Assembly (NCBI GenBank): GCA_003993805.1
Contig: RSEF01000006.1
Coordinates: 25,781,200 to 25,845,199 of the forward strand
Direction: 5' to 3'
Source of the DNA: Himantopus leucocephalus
Taxonomy: Eukaryota > Chordata > Aves > Charadriiformes > Recurvirostridae
DNA length: 64,000 nt
The notes under the pieces are model-generated. The model did not search any database. It saw only the letters and a program-made list of their open reading frames with translations, and was not told the origin of the DNA. Position 1 is the first letter of the stretch. Every line of letters begins with the position of its first letter. The translations under genes were made by a program, and so were the position numbers. This document shows, in pieces, positions 1-14,179 of the stretch.

Positions 1-1934
1 TTTCCCACTCTGTATGTTCATTGCCCGTACTGCAATAACCTTTCCAAATACCACATTTCGCCTTTGCAGGTAATATCACTAAAGAGAATTGTACTCCAGT
101 GCACACTGCTGTACGCACCTTCAAATTTAATAATTTCCATCTTCTTGCACCTAATTAAAACTGAAAATATCCCAGAAAAAATAAGAAACGTCAATAGTGG
201 GGAAAAAAAATGAAGACCGACACCACCAATCGTTAGTGGGATTTCTTTGCAAATTAGTATTACTTTGTATTCTTATCACCTCTAAGTTATTGTCTAGATT
301 TTGGGGTAACTTTTCATTTGATGGAGTGATGGATTTGATGGTGATGGGATCAGCCTCACTAGAGGGGTTAACATTTCCCATGTTCTGCAGACAGTTGCTT
401 GTTGAGAACCAATATGGGACTGGGGAGAAAAGGCTCTTTGTAAACTCACTCGGCTTTCAGCACGATTGGTATATAGCCCCGAGAGCAAATGAGTGTGTGT
501 GTGTGTATTAATTAATCCTGCTCAGTGTTGGATTAACTGGTGCAGAAGACCCTGGGCAGGGTGCCAAAGCAGTGTTGGCATTTGCTAAAAGTGGGGCTCC
601 CAGAGATTATTTCGGTTCATGCCTCTGACCTGTGGGTCACCTGCCAATGTCCCAGGGTGGCTGATAGTAAAGCGTATTGACTGCTGACAGCACTTCCGAA
701 AATGAAGCGTGTGGTACCTCCATATGGAGAGATTTTATGGGTAACCAAGTTTATACTTGAAAACTGTTCCATTTATTGTGAAAGGCAAAGGAGTTTTTCA
801 CTAGTTGTGGCAGTATTTGACTGTAGGGGTCTTGCTACAAGTGGTGACAGCAAAGAGAATCCCCTTTCTCATCTCATCCTTTGCTTTCATGGCATTTTCC
901 TGTTAGCTTTTATGTGTCTGCTTGATGCTCTTGTTCTGTTGGGACCTAGGGACTGACTGTTGTTTGTCAGATTTTGTTGTCTTATTTGTCTCTTGTTTGA
1001 CTGATCCTCTCCCTGCTTGACACGGAAGCGTTCTTACCTCTGATCCTTCTTCACCTCTTCCTTACTTAATTCCTGTTTTCTTGAGAACTATGGGTGATAT
1101 GTTTAGCCATCACTCAATTAATTTAGAGGTAGCAGGTGTCTCTTCAGGAAGGTTTGTAGGATCCCCTGACATGTCCTAGGGAATAATTTGCATGCTTAAT
1201 CAAAACAAGTGCTCCTGCAGCCAGAAGATTTGTATTGTTAATAATATAAAATAAATTTGCAAAACAAATACAATTAGCATTGCTGACATCTAGCAGGAAT
1301 TAAGAAGAGGCGGTCTCTAGACATCTAATCTCAAAATTGATCGGCCTGCTTTCTTTTTATTAAAGAATTTTACATTAATGACAGCCATACGTGCAGAGGG
1401 TTGCATTGAGATTGCTCTCAAAAAGATGAGTCCTAAAGGAAAGGGAGTTTCCTGGAAAGCGAAAGCAAAGCAAAGAATCGATCCGTATCAGTTGCCCTCG
1501 GGAATAGGCAGGGATTACTGACGACACAGCAGGGTACGGAGCTGGAGGTCGGGAGAGATCTTCTCTCCCAGAGGCTGAATGAAGAGCGTGGTTGCCAGCC
1601 GCAAGCCTTGCAGTACGAGTGCCCACGGTCAGAGCATATGCTGCAGCCCTGCGTACGGCTGTGCTTTGCTCAAGGGTTGATCCCTGTTACTGTTGTTGTC
1701 TGTTCATTTTTCTCCCCACCTATCCCCCTCTGAATCACAGTGTTTTGCTTTGAAAATGTATTTATTTGAGCGAAGCTGGTCCAAAATGAGTCAGAGCCGC
1801 CTTCTCTGTAGCTCTTGTCGAGTTAGTCTCACCGGTATTTCTGTTCCTTGACTCTGTCCTTGATTGTCTTGAGAAGGGACGCTGTAATTTGTTGGCATTA
1901 AAAATAACATTCAAGATAACTGCAGCTGATGAGG

Positions 1935-1964
1935 CTGGGGAGAGGAGTCCTGGGGAGAGGAGTC
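1935..1964. repeat. 15-bp tandem duplication
   Basis: ctggggagaggagtc occurs twice in a row (1935-1949 and 1950-1964), followed by ct. This is a simple local duplication in intron 1. Confidence 0.9.
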
Positions 1965-3897
1965 CTGTGGTTTATTGAGATTTACCATGGGTCCGACAGC
2001 ACAGCAAAGGGGGTTGGCTCAGAGAGAGCTGTGATAATTGATCGGATGCATGAACATATTTTTCCTGTTGGAAACATTGATAGCACTTTTATTTTAAAGA
2101 ACAAGGGAAAGTAGTAAAAAGGGATATAATAAAAGCCATATACATTAATGAACACGATACAGAATGTAAACAGTGTGCTTGCCTTCCCCTCAACAGCCAG
2201 TGTCAGCAGAAATCCGGAGTTGTCACGCTCTCAAGTTAAAATTGCTTTTTAAAGAGAAGCCTTTGCAATAAACCAAGGCCCCTTGCTATGAAAACCAGCT
2301 CCTTTTTGTGGTTCAGTTTGCATCCTTTTCTGCCTATACTGATAAATGCAGCCTAATACAGAGGGGAAGCGCGTGAGGTCAAGTAACGCTAAGAACCCAC
2401 AGTCTGAATTTGCCCCGTCACGTTGTACCTACTAGGGCAGTTCTGCAGAGGAGCTGTGTGAGGCTGGTCCGCGCGAGGTGACCTACCCAGACATGCTGGT
2501 TTAGTCCCCAGGGCTCAAGAAGTTGCTTACAGCAGACTTTGTCGATAAAGTCTGGAGAACAGAAAGGGACCCAACACTTGATCCAAGCAGGATGGATGTG
2601 CAGTGACCTGTCTATAACATTTGCCTGGATAGCAGAGGCTCTTCCCATCTTTGCCTTTGCAGAGAAATTCTTACAGATCGAAGCACACGGAGCCCTGAAA
2701 AGAAAGTGCCCACAACTGACTTGCAGGTGGCCCTGAAAATGCAGTGTTTAGTCTCGCTGCAGGTGAAGCCTTCGGTTTGCTTGCTGTGACATCATGAAAA
2801 TTTCTCTGGGTGACACTGCCACATTTTCTCTGTGACAGACCTTGTGGTGCAGCCACGTGGCACCACATGGATACGACACTGGAGGTTTTTGGCCAATAGA
2901 CTCGTCAGTGAAAGCAGGACCTGCTGTGAGGTACCAGGGCAGGACGGAAAATGTGTTTTTCAAGGAAGAGTGAGGCTTGTGGCCTGGCATAAGCAGAGCT
3001 CGGGCATCCAGGCTGCTGCCTTGGAAGGAGTGCCCGTTGAACCAGGAGGCGGTTTGAAGGAAGCACGTGCCCGTGTGTGAACTGCACCTTGGCAGGTCTG
3101 GAGGTTGTTTTTTTTTGACTCTGACTCCTGCTAGAGCCTATTCTTCTGTTCCCTGCGGTGCTTCCTAGCAACCGAGCCCTTTGCTTGCTTTACCAAGTTC
3201 AAGTGATCCTCAGGCTACTGCGAGTCCCAGACCTGTGTTATCAGCCAGGGGGAAGCTGCGTAGCCTCAAGGAGAGTGGATGGGTTTGAGCCTGGGAGAGC
3301 TCTCCCGCCTGCGGAGAGGAGGTTTCCACCTGCAGAGGAAGGATGGGGACAGTGCTGTGCAGAGCCCCGATGCAATGCTACCCCCAGCTACAAGCTTAGA
3401 GAGGGAATTGAGCCATAAACCACGCCGTGGCACACAAAGAAGCCATTTTAATTTCAGTCTCTGCTGGAAGCACCACACGGAAAAGAAGATGTGATCAGGA
3501 TAAAAAGAAATGTTTATGTTTCTAGGAGCAGAGACCTCCCAAATAATTAACATCACTTGACAAACTGCTGTTTAAAACGCAAGTGGTTTAAGTGCTGCAG
3601 CTCAACAGGCATTCGTCACAGCTCTGGCGTAAATGTGATACGCGCTGCGGGTTGGTTGCTGCTTTAAAGTAAAGAAGATTTCCGGTAAACATCTTTTACT
3701 TAAGGAAGATGTGTCCATTTTACTTTTTCTGGTTTGCAGAACCTAAATGTTAGAAACCTGGCCAAATGGCAACTTGGTGGCAAGGGCGTTGGGGATACAG
3801 CTTCGGAATGACATAAATCCTGAATTTTCATTTCTGTTGCACAGATCAGGCTTTTGGTCAGAAGACAGACAGAAATGTTTCATTGGCTTTGGCTTTT

Positions 3898-3925
3898 GGG
3901 AGGAGGAGAGAGAGAGAGGAAAGGG
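3898..3925 (+). repeat. 28-base polypurine tract with GA repeat
   Basis: An uninterrupted purine run with a central GAGAGAGAGAG core, in intron 1. Confidence 0.85.
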
Positions 3926-6900
3926 CTTTTGGGGGGAGATTTTTGGAAGCTACAACTTCAGCTCTGATCTGTGCATCTCATATCCACTGACTCAACTAAA
4001 AGTACTTTAAATAAAACCTTACTTTTCTCTAGGGCTGTTGGGACACTGATTGGAGACATAAGGATTATTAAGAATTGGTGTTTTTCAAAGGTTAAAAAAT
4101 AGCAGCTCACAAAGAGACTGAGATTAAAAAAAAAAGTTAAAAGAAAAAAGTCTTTCTGGAAGATAGGAATGTGTGGGTGCCTATAATGTGCTGAAGCATC
4201 CCAGATCAAAATGACTTCTGTCTTTGCACACCAAATAGAATCAGATTATCAAATATAAAAGAGAGCCTTAAGAATCTAATTCCTTTTACAAAGGCATTAT
4301 TGATGCTGTAAATTTCATGCAACTTGGAAAAGGAAAATTGCTCAATTTATTTTCTGGTTACCCTAAACTAGTTCAATGCCACCCTCTTGATTTTTTTAGC
4401 TCCAAAGGGAAAGAGACCATCAGTCGTGCTGCCTTCTTGTTTTCTGATTCTGAGTGAAGCTCTGTACTCAGAGGGAATGCAGGTTTGGGAGTCCTGATGG
4501 GTGCTTGTCCATCTCACTTGGAGCTGGACCTGCAGCATGGTAGGAGTTGCAGTCCTTCCCTCTGTCCATCAGGGGCTTTGCAAAAGTGGCTGAAGAGATC
4601 TTGATCAAGCAGCATGGCTGCGGCAAGGTTCCTGGACAAGCTGTCTCTTTTCTCTCTAGCCCGAAGCTCTATTGCTTGAGCAAGGGTAGGTGTCTCTGCA
4701 TCTCATTGCTTGGATTTTGGATGGTTACTGACTGTAAAATGCTGTTACTCACCTTGGCCTATGCTATTCTGTGCGCGGCTTCCATCAGTCAGTCTTTAGG
4801 GATGCAGTAGAAGATCTTGTATCATGTTAGAAACTAATTCCTGAAATGGAGATGCAGTGATTACAGCTCCCTGTATCCTTCCTAGGCAGATGTACAATGG
4901 CATTTATTATACAAAGGATAAAACATTCAGGCTCTCTGTTCCCACGGTAGAAAGAATAAAATGCAGAGAAATATCCTTCAGATGTTCTACAACTAGATTT
5001 GAAAGAGTGCTAAAGTCATTCAGTGTGTCTGCAAGAGACGATTGCAGTTCTTACAATGTTCTTCACCAGAGATATGGTAACCTCAGCTGTTTTGCTGGAA
5101 GATGTTTCTATCACATTATTTGTAAAGTGACTACCTGAACTCTCTTTACCCACTTGTGAGTTATCCCACAGTTTCAGAGACCTTTCTGCTCCCCTTGTAC
5201 AGCAAAGCTGCTCACTGGGGACTCCAGGTCATGCCTCATCCCAAGCCGATTGCAGTTTCAGACTGACCAGTGTACAGGCAATTGCTTGAAGGAGATTGAG
5301 AAGTTCTTTAGCATATGATAAATGGAACATTTTGAGATTCATTGGCTATATATATGTGACAATACACACTTTCCATCTTCTCTTAATCTTGTGCTTTGGG
5401 AAATCTGTTCTTGAACCCTCGTGGGCAGGCTGTATCCATTTTGTCTTTAGTGTGTGGCAGAAGCATTAGTTTTATGACGCGTATATGCCTGGTACTGCTG
5501 GCTCAGTTGATGCAGGAGGAGGTGTGTAGTATTGTGTGGGCAGCTGTAATGAAGTGTAAATATGGGCAAGTTACCTTAAATAACTTCAGTACTGCAGAGA
5601 ATTTGCAGTGCATCCTCTGAGGAAAAAGTAAAGATTGATAGCAGGTTTTGGATTTAGGCAGCTTCAGGTTGATAACAAATATTTTGGGTTTTTACTCTTT
5701 CTACTGTATTCAAAGCAGTTGGTTCAGATTATGCATTGAGATCTGCTTTTGGGTGCAGAAAACTAATCAGGGAAATGCTTCATGGCCCAGAGGTCTGGAT
5801 TTGCAGACTCCAGTTCAACAGCTGCATCTCTCTGTGTGCTGGCAGGAAGGAGCATCTGTCAGGGGTGCAGTGTGGTCCTTATTAAATTACAATTTAGAGC
5901 TGTGGCTTAGAGAAACAGGTGCAATTATATACTAAAAGAAAAAAAAATATCCAGTGGTCTTTGTTACCAGAAGAAAAGCCCCTTAGCTGGACAAAGACTT
6001 AAGGATTTTCCACAATTTTTCAAGCTACAAGGAGCAAGGAAAACAGATGACTGAATTGCCCTCCACACTTAATTGCTCTGTGCTCTTCTGAAATAGTGTA
6101 GGTGTCTTTCCACCAAGAGAATAAAGCCCCCTGAGCCCTTTAGGCTTGTTTCCTATTCGCACGTGACCTTCAAGGCCATCAAGCCATGAACGTGGCTACA
6201 TCAGGAACAATGCTCTGAATTGCGTGACATTGCATTTCTTCCTCTTTCTACTCTTTATCAATACCCCAATATGCAAAAATGCCCTTTTGCATGAATTTTA
6301 AAACAGCATGTTGTTCCTGTTGCAAGCTGGCTTGCTTTTCTAGCACATCTCTCTTCCTTCAGCTGTTTAGAAATGCAGTAGTCTTTTGATCTTCATGATA
6401 TTCCTCCTGAGTCACCTGCTGTACGTCACCCAACTCCAGTAAATGGTAACTGGTCATCTGAGTCTGGAGAGGTCATGTGAGTAAATCTGCAGGAGTCTAA
6501 AATTGCTAAAGACTGAGTCATTGGGAAATTTTCTTCTGCACAGCTCGCACACGTTGATGTTAACACAATTTCCAAGCTAAGGGTGGCGAAGCTTCGTTGG
6601 CACCCTCTCACAAGAAATATTGGAGTAGCCTCCTCTACAAAATGACTTGAGAGGTTGACTGTGTTACCCAAGTCATAAGAAAATAACTGTGAACTTTCAT
6701 GGGAGTTCTGTGAGGGCTTATAGTGGACAGGCTTTGAGCTTCTAGTTTGAAGTCTCTTTTTGCCTAAGCAAATAAGAGAGGACTGGAGTTTTTTCATGTG
6801 CTGTTATGGTGACAGAAGAGGTGTGGAGTCACCTCCCACTGTCCTCTGGTGGAAAGAAACGCATGGGCCGTGTCTATTGAACAGCACGTGTCCTGACAGA

Positions 6901-8205
6901 TTCATTCAAATCAACTGAAACTCAGATAAAGCATACTATTACTTACAAAGTTCGCTTCCTCTTACTTCCATTTACTTGCTGTTTCTTTTCTTATAAGCAG
7001 ACTGTAAACAGTTTGGGGCAAGACCTGTCCTTCTGTCTCTGTGAGATTCAGCATGAGGGGGTGGCTAGCAGGTAGGATCACTTTTATAGAAATAAAACAT
7101 CTCTACATGCTCTTGTCCTCAGGCAATAAGGATTCAACACCCTTGGTCATTTACTGGCTGACCAGTTGCAGCAGATGCTAAGGAAAACAAGTTCCTGTAT
7201 GGACTGCTCCAGCAGCTATTTATAGGAAAACATTGAGTAATAACTTCATGGGTCTGGCATGGGAATTGCTAGGAAGGATGATGGAATAGTATTCATGCTT
7301 TTTCTTTGGAATAAGCACCAGGGATGCTGTTTATCTTTGTTAAAATAAACTGTAACTTTATGCCCTGACTGGCTGTTGAAGCTTCATGTTTTAATTCAAT
7401 GGTCCAGGATCAGATGCTGATCTGCAAAAGAAACAGGGTTAATTACTGGTAGAGGATGTTTAAGGTGGTGCAAGCAATGTGCTGCAGAGCCAGGCAAGAG
7501 CGGGAAAGTCAGTAATTTAGATTCCACTTGTGACTGTGGTACAGAAAGTGCAGATTAATGAAGGAATGCACGCGTAGATGGCCAAAATCTTGCGTAAAGG
7601 GAGAAATGTTTTCCTTTCTCCTGGTTTTGCCTCAGCAGTACTTAAATTATTTGCCTGGAAAAAAATAATATTTTAATCATGTAGTGGTAACACTTCTAGC
7701 GCTACTGGAGACCTCTCTAGTCTGGGCAAAAGATCTTGGTTATAATTTCTATTTTTGCAGCAAGAATTTGCTGGAGAGCAGGGCTGGTGTCCTGCGCTGG
7801 GTTGGCTGCTTTCCTTGTGTGCCCTTGTGCCAGCTCTGCCAGGTAGGCTGGAGGCTTAACAGCTCCGTGGTGGGAGCCAGGCATGGAGCTCCCGTGCTTT
7901 AATCCCAGCAATGCACCTGAAAAAATGCCGTTTTGATGACAAACTCTGTAACCTCACTTAGTACCCAGTGCGAGTTACTTTGCAGAAATAATTTACAGAT
8001 TAACTAGTGGGTGCTACCAAAATAAATCCAGCTGATTGTAACTTTGTGAGATTGGAGAGCCTCCGTTAATCACTAGGACCTGTTATGCTTTAGGAGAGGG
8101 GTGATGGTGTGCTTTTTTTGGTTTGGGGTTTGGTTTTTTTTTAACTAGAAGACATGAAGCATACCTGCATTGAGGGGAACAAACCAGGAGAGTGCAAGAG
8201 ACTGG

Positions 8206-8221
8206 AAAAAAAAAAAAAAAA
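8206..8221 (+). repeat. A16 homopolymer
   Basis: Sixteen consecutive A, followed by gaaaaagg. No recognisable retroposed gene precedes it. Confidence 0.9.
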
Positions 8222-11200
8222 GAAAAAGGAGTAAACCTAAGTGAGAGAGAAATATGCTGGATAAGGTGAGGCCAGAGAAGGAAGTGGAAGCCTTGAAAGA
8301 GGGAAGCGGCTGAGAAACTTTAGTATTTGTGACAAGGGACGCGAGGGAGGAAGAGGAAGCAAGTGAAATGGCAAAGCCAGCGGAGGGGAAGGTCGTGTGT
8401 TCTGTGAGTTCTCCTCAAGGAGAAATGGGCAGAGGGAGAGACGGGAGAGAGGAAAGGAGGATTTGAATAGAGAAACGGTGGAGGAGGAATTCCAGGAAGT
8501 ACACGGCTCCTATAATCCTGAAACATTTACCAGGATGTTAGAAGTGGCCAGATAGTAAAGGCAATAGTAAATTTTCACCTGCCTGATAAGTTGCTAGCTC
8601 TAATAACCGCATGCTATAAGGATTTATTTGCTGCCAAATATAGTCAGGAAAAAAGCCACTGGAATCAATATCTTTTGGGTCTAGTCAGTGTGTAAGCAAG
8701 ACTAGAATTTCAGGTGCATGTTTTTCCTTTGTGAGCAAAGAAATTTCATGTTCCATTTCACAATGGCATAAACGCTGCAGCCAGGAGACCCTCAGCAGAT
8801 ATATGTTTAAAGAGCTTCCCTTCAGTGTTGCTTTTGGACTTTATATTGAATGAAAATGTTTGATACTTGGGTAACTGGTGTGGATGGAAATAGTTTGGAG
8901 ACTATACCGACTAACAACAAAGTGAGCAGTGCAATTTTCTCATGCTGAAAACAGGAATTTTCAGTTGCTCAGAAAGAAATTAAAACAGGCAAAAAAAGAA
9001 AAAAAGACATAGAGAAGAGGTACTGGGTGACAGCGTATCTACAGCCACCAATCTGCAAAGAGGAAAAAGCAATGATCTGAGTATTAAGACATCAACACTA
9101 GCAGGTTTTTGCAAAGGATGCGGAGGCCTGCTCACACAGCTCAGCAGTGTTGTCCTTAGACAGGACTAAGTCCTCGCTCAGCCACTCCTGGGGTAAGACG
9201 GGCTGACCCTGAGTCCTGGTTGACGAGAGCAATGCAGCTGCAGAACAGGCGCTGTGGCAGTCTGGAAGTTCTTGATGTCTCCGTTGAGGGGTGGAAGATC
9301 TTCCTCACAAGAAGCCTCTGTAGCTGGACATTGTCCTTCAGCCATGCTGTCACCTCGGGGTGTCCCCTGGCTGCTCCGCGGGAAGGGGAGCGCTGCCTCT
9401 TAGGTTTGGGGACAAGCTGTTTCACATGCACTTGCAAGCAGACATTAGTGGAGGAGGCGTGCTCAAACCCCCGAAAGGAGGGAACAGGAGTCTTTGCGCA
9501 AAGCACTGCTTGGGGTCCAGAAAAATAATCACAACATCTCAGAATTGCTTGTTAAGCTTTAAATACAGATGGGGTAAGGAGCTGCTTCTGGGAGGCATGC
9601 TCTCAAGGCAACCCTGCAAAGAACAATGGCAGGGAACTTGAGGAGGAAGAGCGTGAAACAAATATGACTTGAGCACTGCATTTTTAAACAAGACTACACA
9701 CAAAATGACCCAACTTTACAGTACCTCAAAGTGACTCTAAATGGATGATTTTTATTAGGAAAAAAAGCACACTCCATGTGCAGATGTCTTGTATGATAGA
9801 AGAAAAACTGCCTCCTGAGATTCTTTAGAAATGGCATTAAGGCTTAAAACTTCATGGTATGTGGTACTGAATGATAAACATAATCAACGCTGTCCAGCTG
9901 GGTAAGAGGAGAAGAAGAAGAACAGGCTCTGTCATATATATTCTGACCCATCGAGATGCTAAATTAAAGTGAGGGCATACACACATAACATTCACAGTAA
10001 CTTCAAGCACCAAAATGCAGAAGAGGCAATGAAGCCCCTGGAGATTTCACAACTGTGGTTCAAAGTTGTCAACAATGTCTCTGAACTGAAAGGAGTATTA
10101 TGCCCTACTAACATGCTCTGCTGTAAGGCAGGAGCACATCAGGGCCGGGCTGGGCATACCTGTGCTGTGCACAGAGGTGGGTGTTTGGGAAGGCATGAGG
10201 ATGTGCGGATGCTGAATCCCCAGCCTGGCTGAGCCCATGAGCTCTTGAGGAAAGAGCTCTTTGCCATTCGCTATGATCTAAGCTCACCTGGTATGTTGGT
10301 CTCTAAACCTTTCGTGGCTTTGAGGAACTGATGATATTTGAGGATTAAATTTCTGTAATCTCAGGGGTATTTCAGTTAGTGCAACTCTAGACTTTGCTGT
10401 GAGATGAATGGTGCTGTCCTTGTCTTGGAGTGTTTTCCCAGCTCTTTCTAGAGGCATCCCTCCAGCAGTCTTTGTTCTCTGCCCTGGAGCTACGAATACA
10501 AGGCTACCAGCTTCCTGCAAATGTTGTGTCTCTGCAGAGATATTTTAGTTTTCCGTCCTATGTTGGGAGGAGAGCCAGTGATATTCCAAGGTCTTATTGT
10601 TCACTTGCCTTATTCCAGGAGCACTTGGCAGAGCCAAAATTTTTGGAGAGAGCAAGGTAGGATGGTGTCTCCAGTCTGGGACTTTTGTCTTTCTTGGTGA
10701 GAAATGGTCTCTGATTAGGGAGCTGTGCTAAACAAGGCATTTAGGATATGGGAGGTCTGAAACAACAGGAGGTTTTTGGCCACTGTGTTCTGCATCCCCA
10801 ATGTATAGTCTTATGCACTGGGATGAATGGTAGAGCAGTGGGAGAGCATCCTCCAGCTGATGATTCAGACAAGATGCTCTTCATTACCCTCTTAAGACCC
10901 TATCTCTTTCCACCAGTGACAGAGGGAGTATAAAGTACAGCATCCTAATTTGGATCATTATGTTGTAAATATGGAGTATGAGTAGCCTGCTGTGGGCCCG
11001 ATTCAGCATCTTGAGCCCAGAGGCACATCTTTTATTTTACACAGCTATGATTCAAAGTTAATTCAAGGGCTCAAGTTCAGGACAATAGCTTCTCAAACTT
11101 GCGTTTTCTTTGCATGGCTTTGGAGGTAGGTTACACCATTTTCTACCACCTCTTGGATTTTGGTTCTACAGGTTCATTTGCTGGTCTCTACCACTCTTAC

Positions 11201-13774
11201 ATTTGCTTTTTTCCTGCTCCCTGTTGCTCCCACCTTCCTCCTCGTCTTGACAAATATCTAAAGTTTAACCTTGACAGGTTACTTCTGTTTCTGGTGAACT
11301 CTCAATATTCAGACTTCTAAGCTATTACACCGTACATGGAAAATGTGCCCAGGATAGACTTTCCATTAAACTGTATTTAAATTGGAAGAGAATGCTGGCA
11401 CATCTACAAGTATTCCAGAATTAGATCCCAAAATACTGAGGCTAGTTAATCTTTTGGAAGAACAAAAACTCTTACTGATTTATATTTAGCAGAGGGAATG
11501 CATTTTAAAAACACAGTCTATATGAGGCCCCTTGAAGAAAACATCGTTTACATTGATTTGTAGTGCATGGAAATACTATGCGGCCATAAAGTATTTGCAG
11601 TCGGGCTCTGATTTTACGTAGCTACTTTTTTGCAGCGTGAACTGTCATGAACCCTCTGAGAGTGGCTGCTCTGCTGACTGTGGGCTGTGCACTGAAACAC
11701 GGCTACCTCTGGGGCAGCCGTTTAGCTGTTCATCACAGCTGCGGCCGGTATTGCGGGAGGGGAAGGGAAACAGCAGCGTGCCGTTAGCGCTGTGGTGGAA
11801 ACGTGAGGCTTGTGAGGATGAGGCTTTGGTTCAAAACCGATGCAAGGTTTGTACTGTACCTTGGGACCTGCCTAGCCCAGGCGCCTGCCTCTGGCAGGGG
11901 TAAGGGGATGTGCTATTTGGGGAGAGGACATGCGGAGCCACCGTTTTGGCTTCCTGGCAGGCCTGCAGCAGGACATAGGTGAGAGTAGAAGCTGAACGTG
12001 CCCTGTCTGGGCGCTGGTATGAGGTCAGGCAGAGGGGAGGAGGTGCTGTTGGCCCTAATCTAAGCAGCACCATTCTTAGTTAAATGTCTACAATATCTAT
12101 TCGGGCTTAGTTTACATGACTGTAAATTAGGAGGAACTCTGTAGTGTTAATACAGGTGTACAACGTTCTGTGCATAGTTCTGGTCTATACAAAGAAAAAG
12201 AGTAGCTGGGATTGCGGTAGGTGGGAGAGTTCACTGGATTATCCCGGGGGACAGTTTCTGGAAAAGGAGCTAAGGCAGGTGACTGGCTCATTAATGCAGT
12301 GGGTCAGAGAAGCAAAGATAACTTGTTTTATAAAGTATACATAATCTTATGGCCAACAATGTACCTGCTTATCTTTGACAAGATAAGGATATCAAGAGGC
12401 AGTAGCATGGAAAGTTTGGGGGTTTCTCTTTCCTCTGTCCCACCACGTGCAGCATGGACAGATCAGCCATCACCCTGGGCAAGTTGTTCCTCCTCCTCCT
12501 TAAACACCAAATATTAGCAAAGGAGAAGATTCTTAAACTGTGCATCCACAAGAGAAGGATAAACAGAATTTTTAAAACATCCCTAAATCTTAAACTGAAC
12601 TGGTCTTGCTTTCTTTTGTTAGAAGACATAAATACTTTTTTACATCTCTCGTTAGACTGCTGACAGACCTGACCTGATCACAGCAGAACAAAAACGCTCT
12701 ATATCAAGAATGAGATCTTGGATGCTTCCAGAGCACCATTTTTTACTTTGATCTTCTCATTTCCTACTTACAGCATTTAACTTATGATGCCTTAGTAAAA
12801 ATTATAAAGAATTGCCAAGATGCAAAGAGAATAAGGTCAGAAGTGCCTCGCTGCTCTCAAAAATAAATAATTATATGGCCCATGCAAGTTGCTCCTGCTG
12901 TGGATCAGAGGAGCTGCTAGAAGATAGCGTGGGGGGAAGCAGCTGCTGCTGATGGAGGGGTCTCTGTCTCCTTTCCATGGATCTGGCTGGACCCTGGGGG
13001 ATGCGGCATCTGAGGCAATTCATGCTGCCACTGCCCAGCATCTTTCTGGGGGGCTGTTCACCCCCTCTCTCCTTACACGGCAGATGGGAGCATATGGCTG
13101 CTTACTTATGCTCTTGCTCTTCTTATGTGCTTAGCAGACTTATGGTCCGCAGGAGCTTGGGGGGATTTGCATGGGGAGAGGGTCCTACGGTCAGTTAACA
13201 GATTCACCTCTCCTCTGTAGTACTTAAGCCTCCTTTGGCAAACCTAAATTTTTACTCTGTTTTTTTTTTGCCTTTTTAATAAAATATTGCAAACAGTTCA
13301 GGCTTAATATAACTGAAGCAGGGCTCTTATTCTTCTGTCACTCCTCAGCTCTTTTACCTTCCTGTTTTCAACCTTTATAAAATTTGCCACCCTCCTGACT
13401 CTTACTAGTACTCATAGCCTCAGCATCGTCTTCAAGCAAGCCTTCGTAAAGCCTCACATCTGAGTTGCAACCAGGGACTTGTAAGTCAGTGGGTTCAACT
13501 GATGTTGCTAAAAAAGCCCTACACTCGGGTGATTGCCTGGCACTCCTGCAGAGGTTCTTGTCTCCGCGTGAGGAGTGACTGTAGAACAGGACACATCTCT
13601 GCTCCTCAGCTACTGCACTGCATGTGAAGGAGGGTGAATGCACATCCCAGCGGATCAGAGAGGCAGAGGGAATGACAGTCTCTGTTTCAGCCCATCCTCC
13701 TAAATCTGCTCAAACACATCAGTCTCCCGAGTCTTGTAAATTCTGCCTGCATCTGTCTCATCTTCACGACACAG

Positions 13775-13798
13775 CCTTTCCCCTTTCCTTTCCTTTCT
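13775..13798 (+). repeat. 24-base polypyrimidine tract
   Basis: An uninterrupted C/T run built on CCTTT units, in intron 1. Confidence 0.85.
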
Positions 13799-14163
13799 GC
13801 AAGCCTCAGTCTTCTCTCTTCTGCCATTGACAAAGTCTTGCCACGCTTGTTTTATTCCAAATTTCTCCTGTTGTACCTGTTTTCCTGCCCTCTGTCCTTA
13901 CTGTCACTTTTTGCATCTCTTTATTTTTCTCCATGAAATGAAAAATCAGCTTCTTCACTTCGAAGGCTCCTCACAAACTAACCGCTCCCTATCACCCGTC
14001 GGTCAGGTTTGAAAGACAGATCCATTGAGGTTCATCCTGCACTCAACTCCGGCTCCTATTGCCCACTTTTTATATGGAGAGCCCTTCTTGTAGATGTCTG
14101 TAAAACCACCCTTGGTGTCTTTCAGATCTGTTACTTTAAATACAGCTTTGCTTTTTGGTCTTT

Positions 14164-14179
14164 AAAAAAAAAAAAAAAA
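14164..14179 (+). repeat. A16 homopolymer
   Basis: Sixteen consecutive A between cttt and gcaaagc, in intron 1. Confidence 0.9.

Larger units (their letters stand above)
1..8200 (+). other. NEURL1: NEURL1 intron 1, left part; no exon seen
   Basis: Non-coding sequence upstream of exon 2. I looked for NEURL1 exon 1 (a short Met-Gly myristoylation exon ending in a split Asp codon) and did not find it, so it probably lies further left. The only structure I can support is simple: a GT run near 491-508, a 15-bp tandem duplication at 1935-1964, a purine-only tract at 3898-3925, and a GC-richer patch around 1490-1660 with roughly a dozen CpGs and no recognisable coding content. Open frames here are below 125 codons and match no family I know. 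I see no LTR, LINE or RNA gene. Confidence 0.7.

Noticed and set aside
5396..5620. Met-Gly-Asn-like start considered for the NEURL1 myristoylation exon
   Set aside because: The first codon is actually ttg, and the following residues and splice phase do not fit NEURL1 exon 1.
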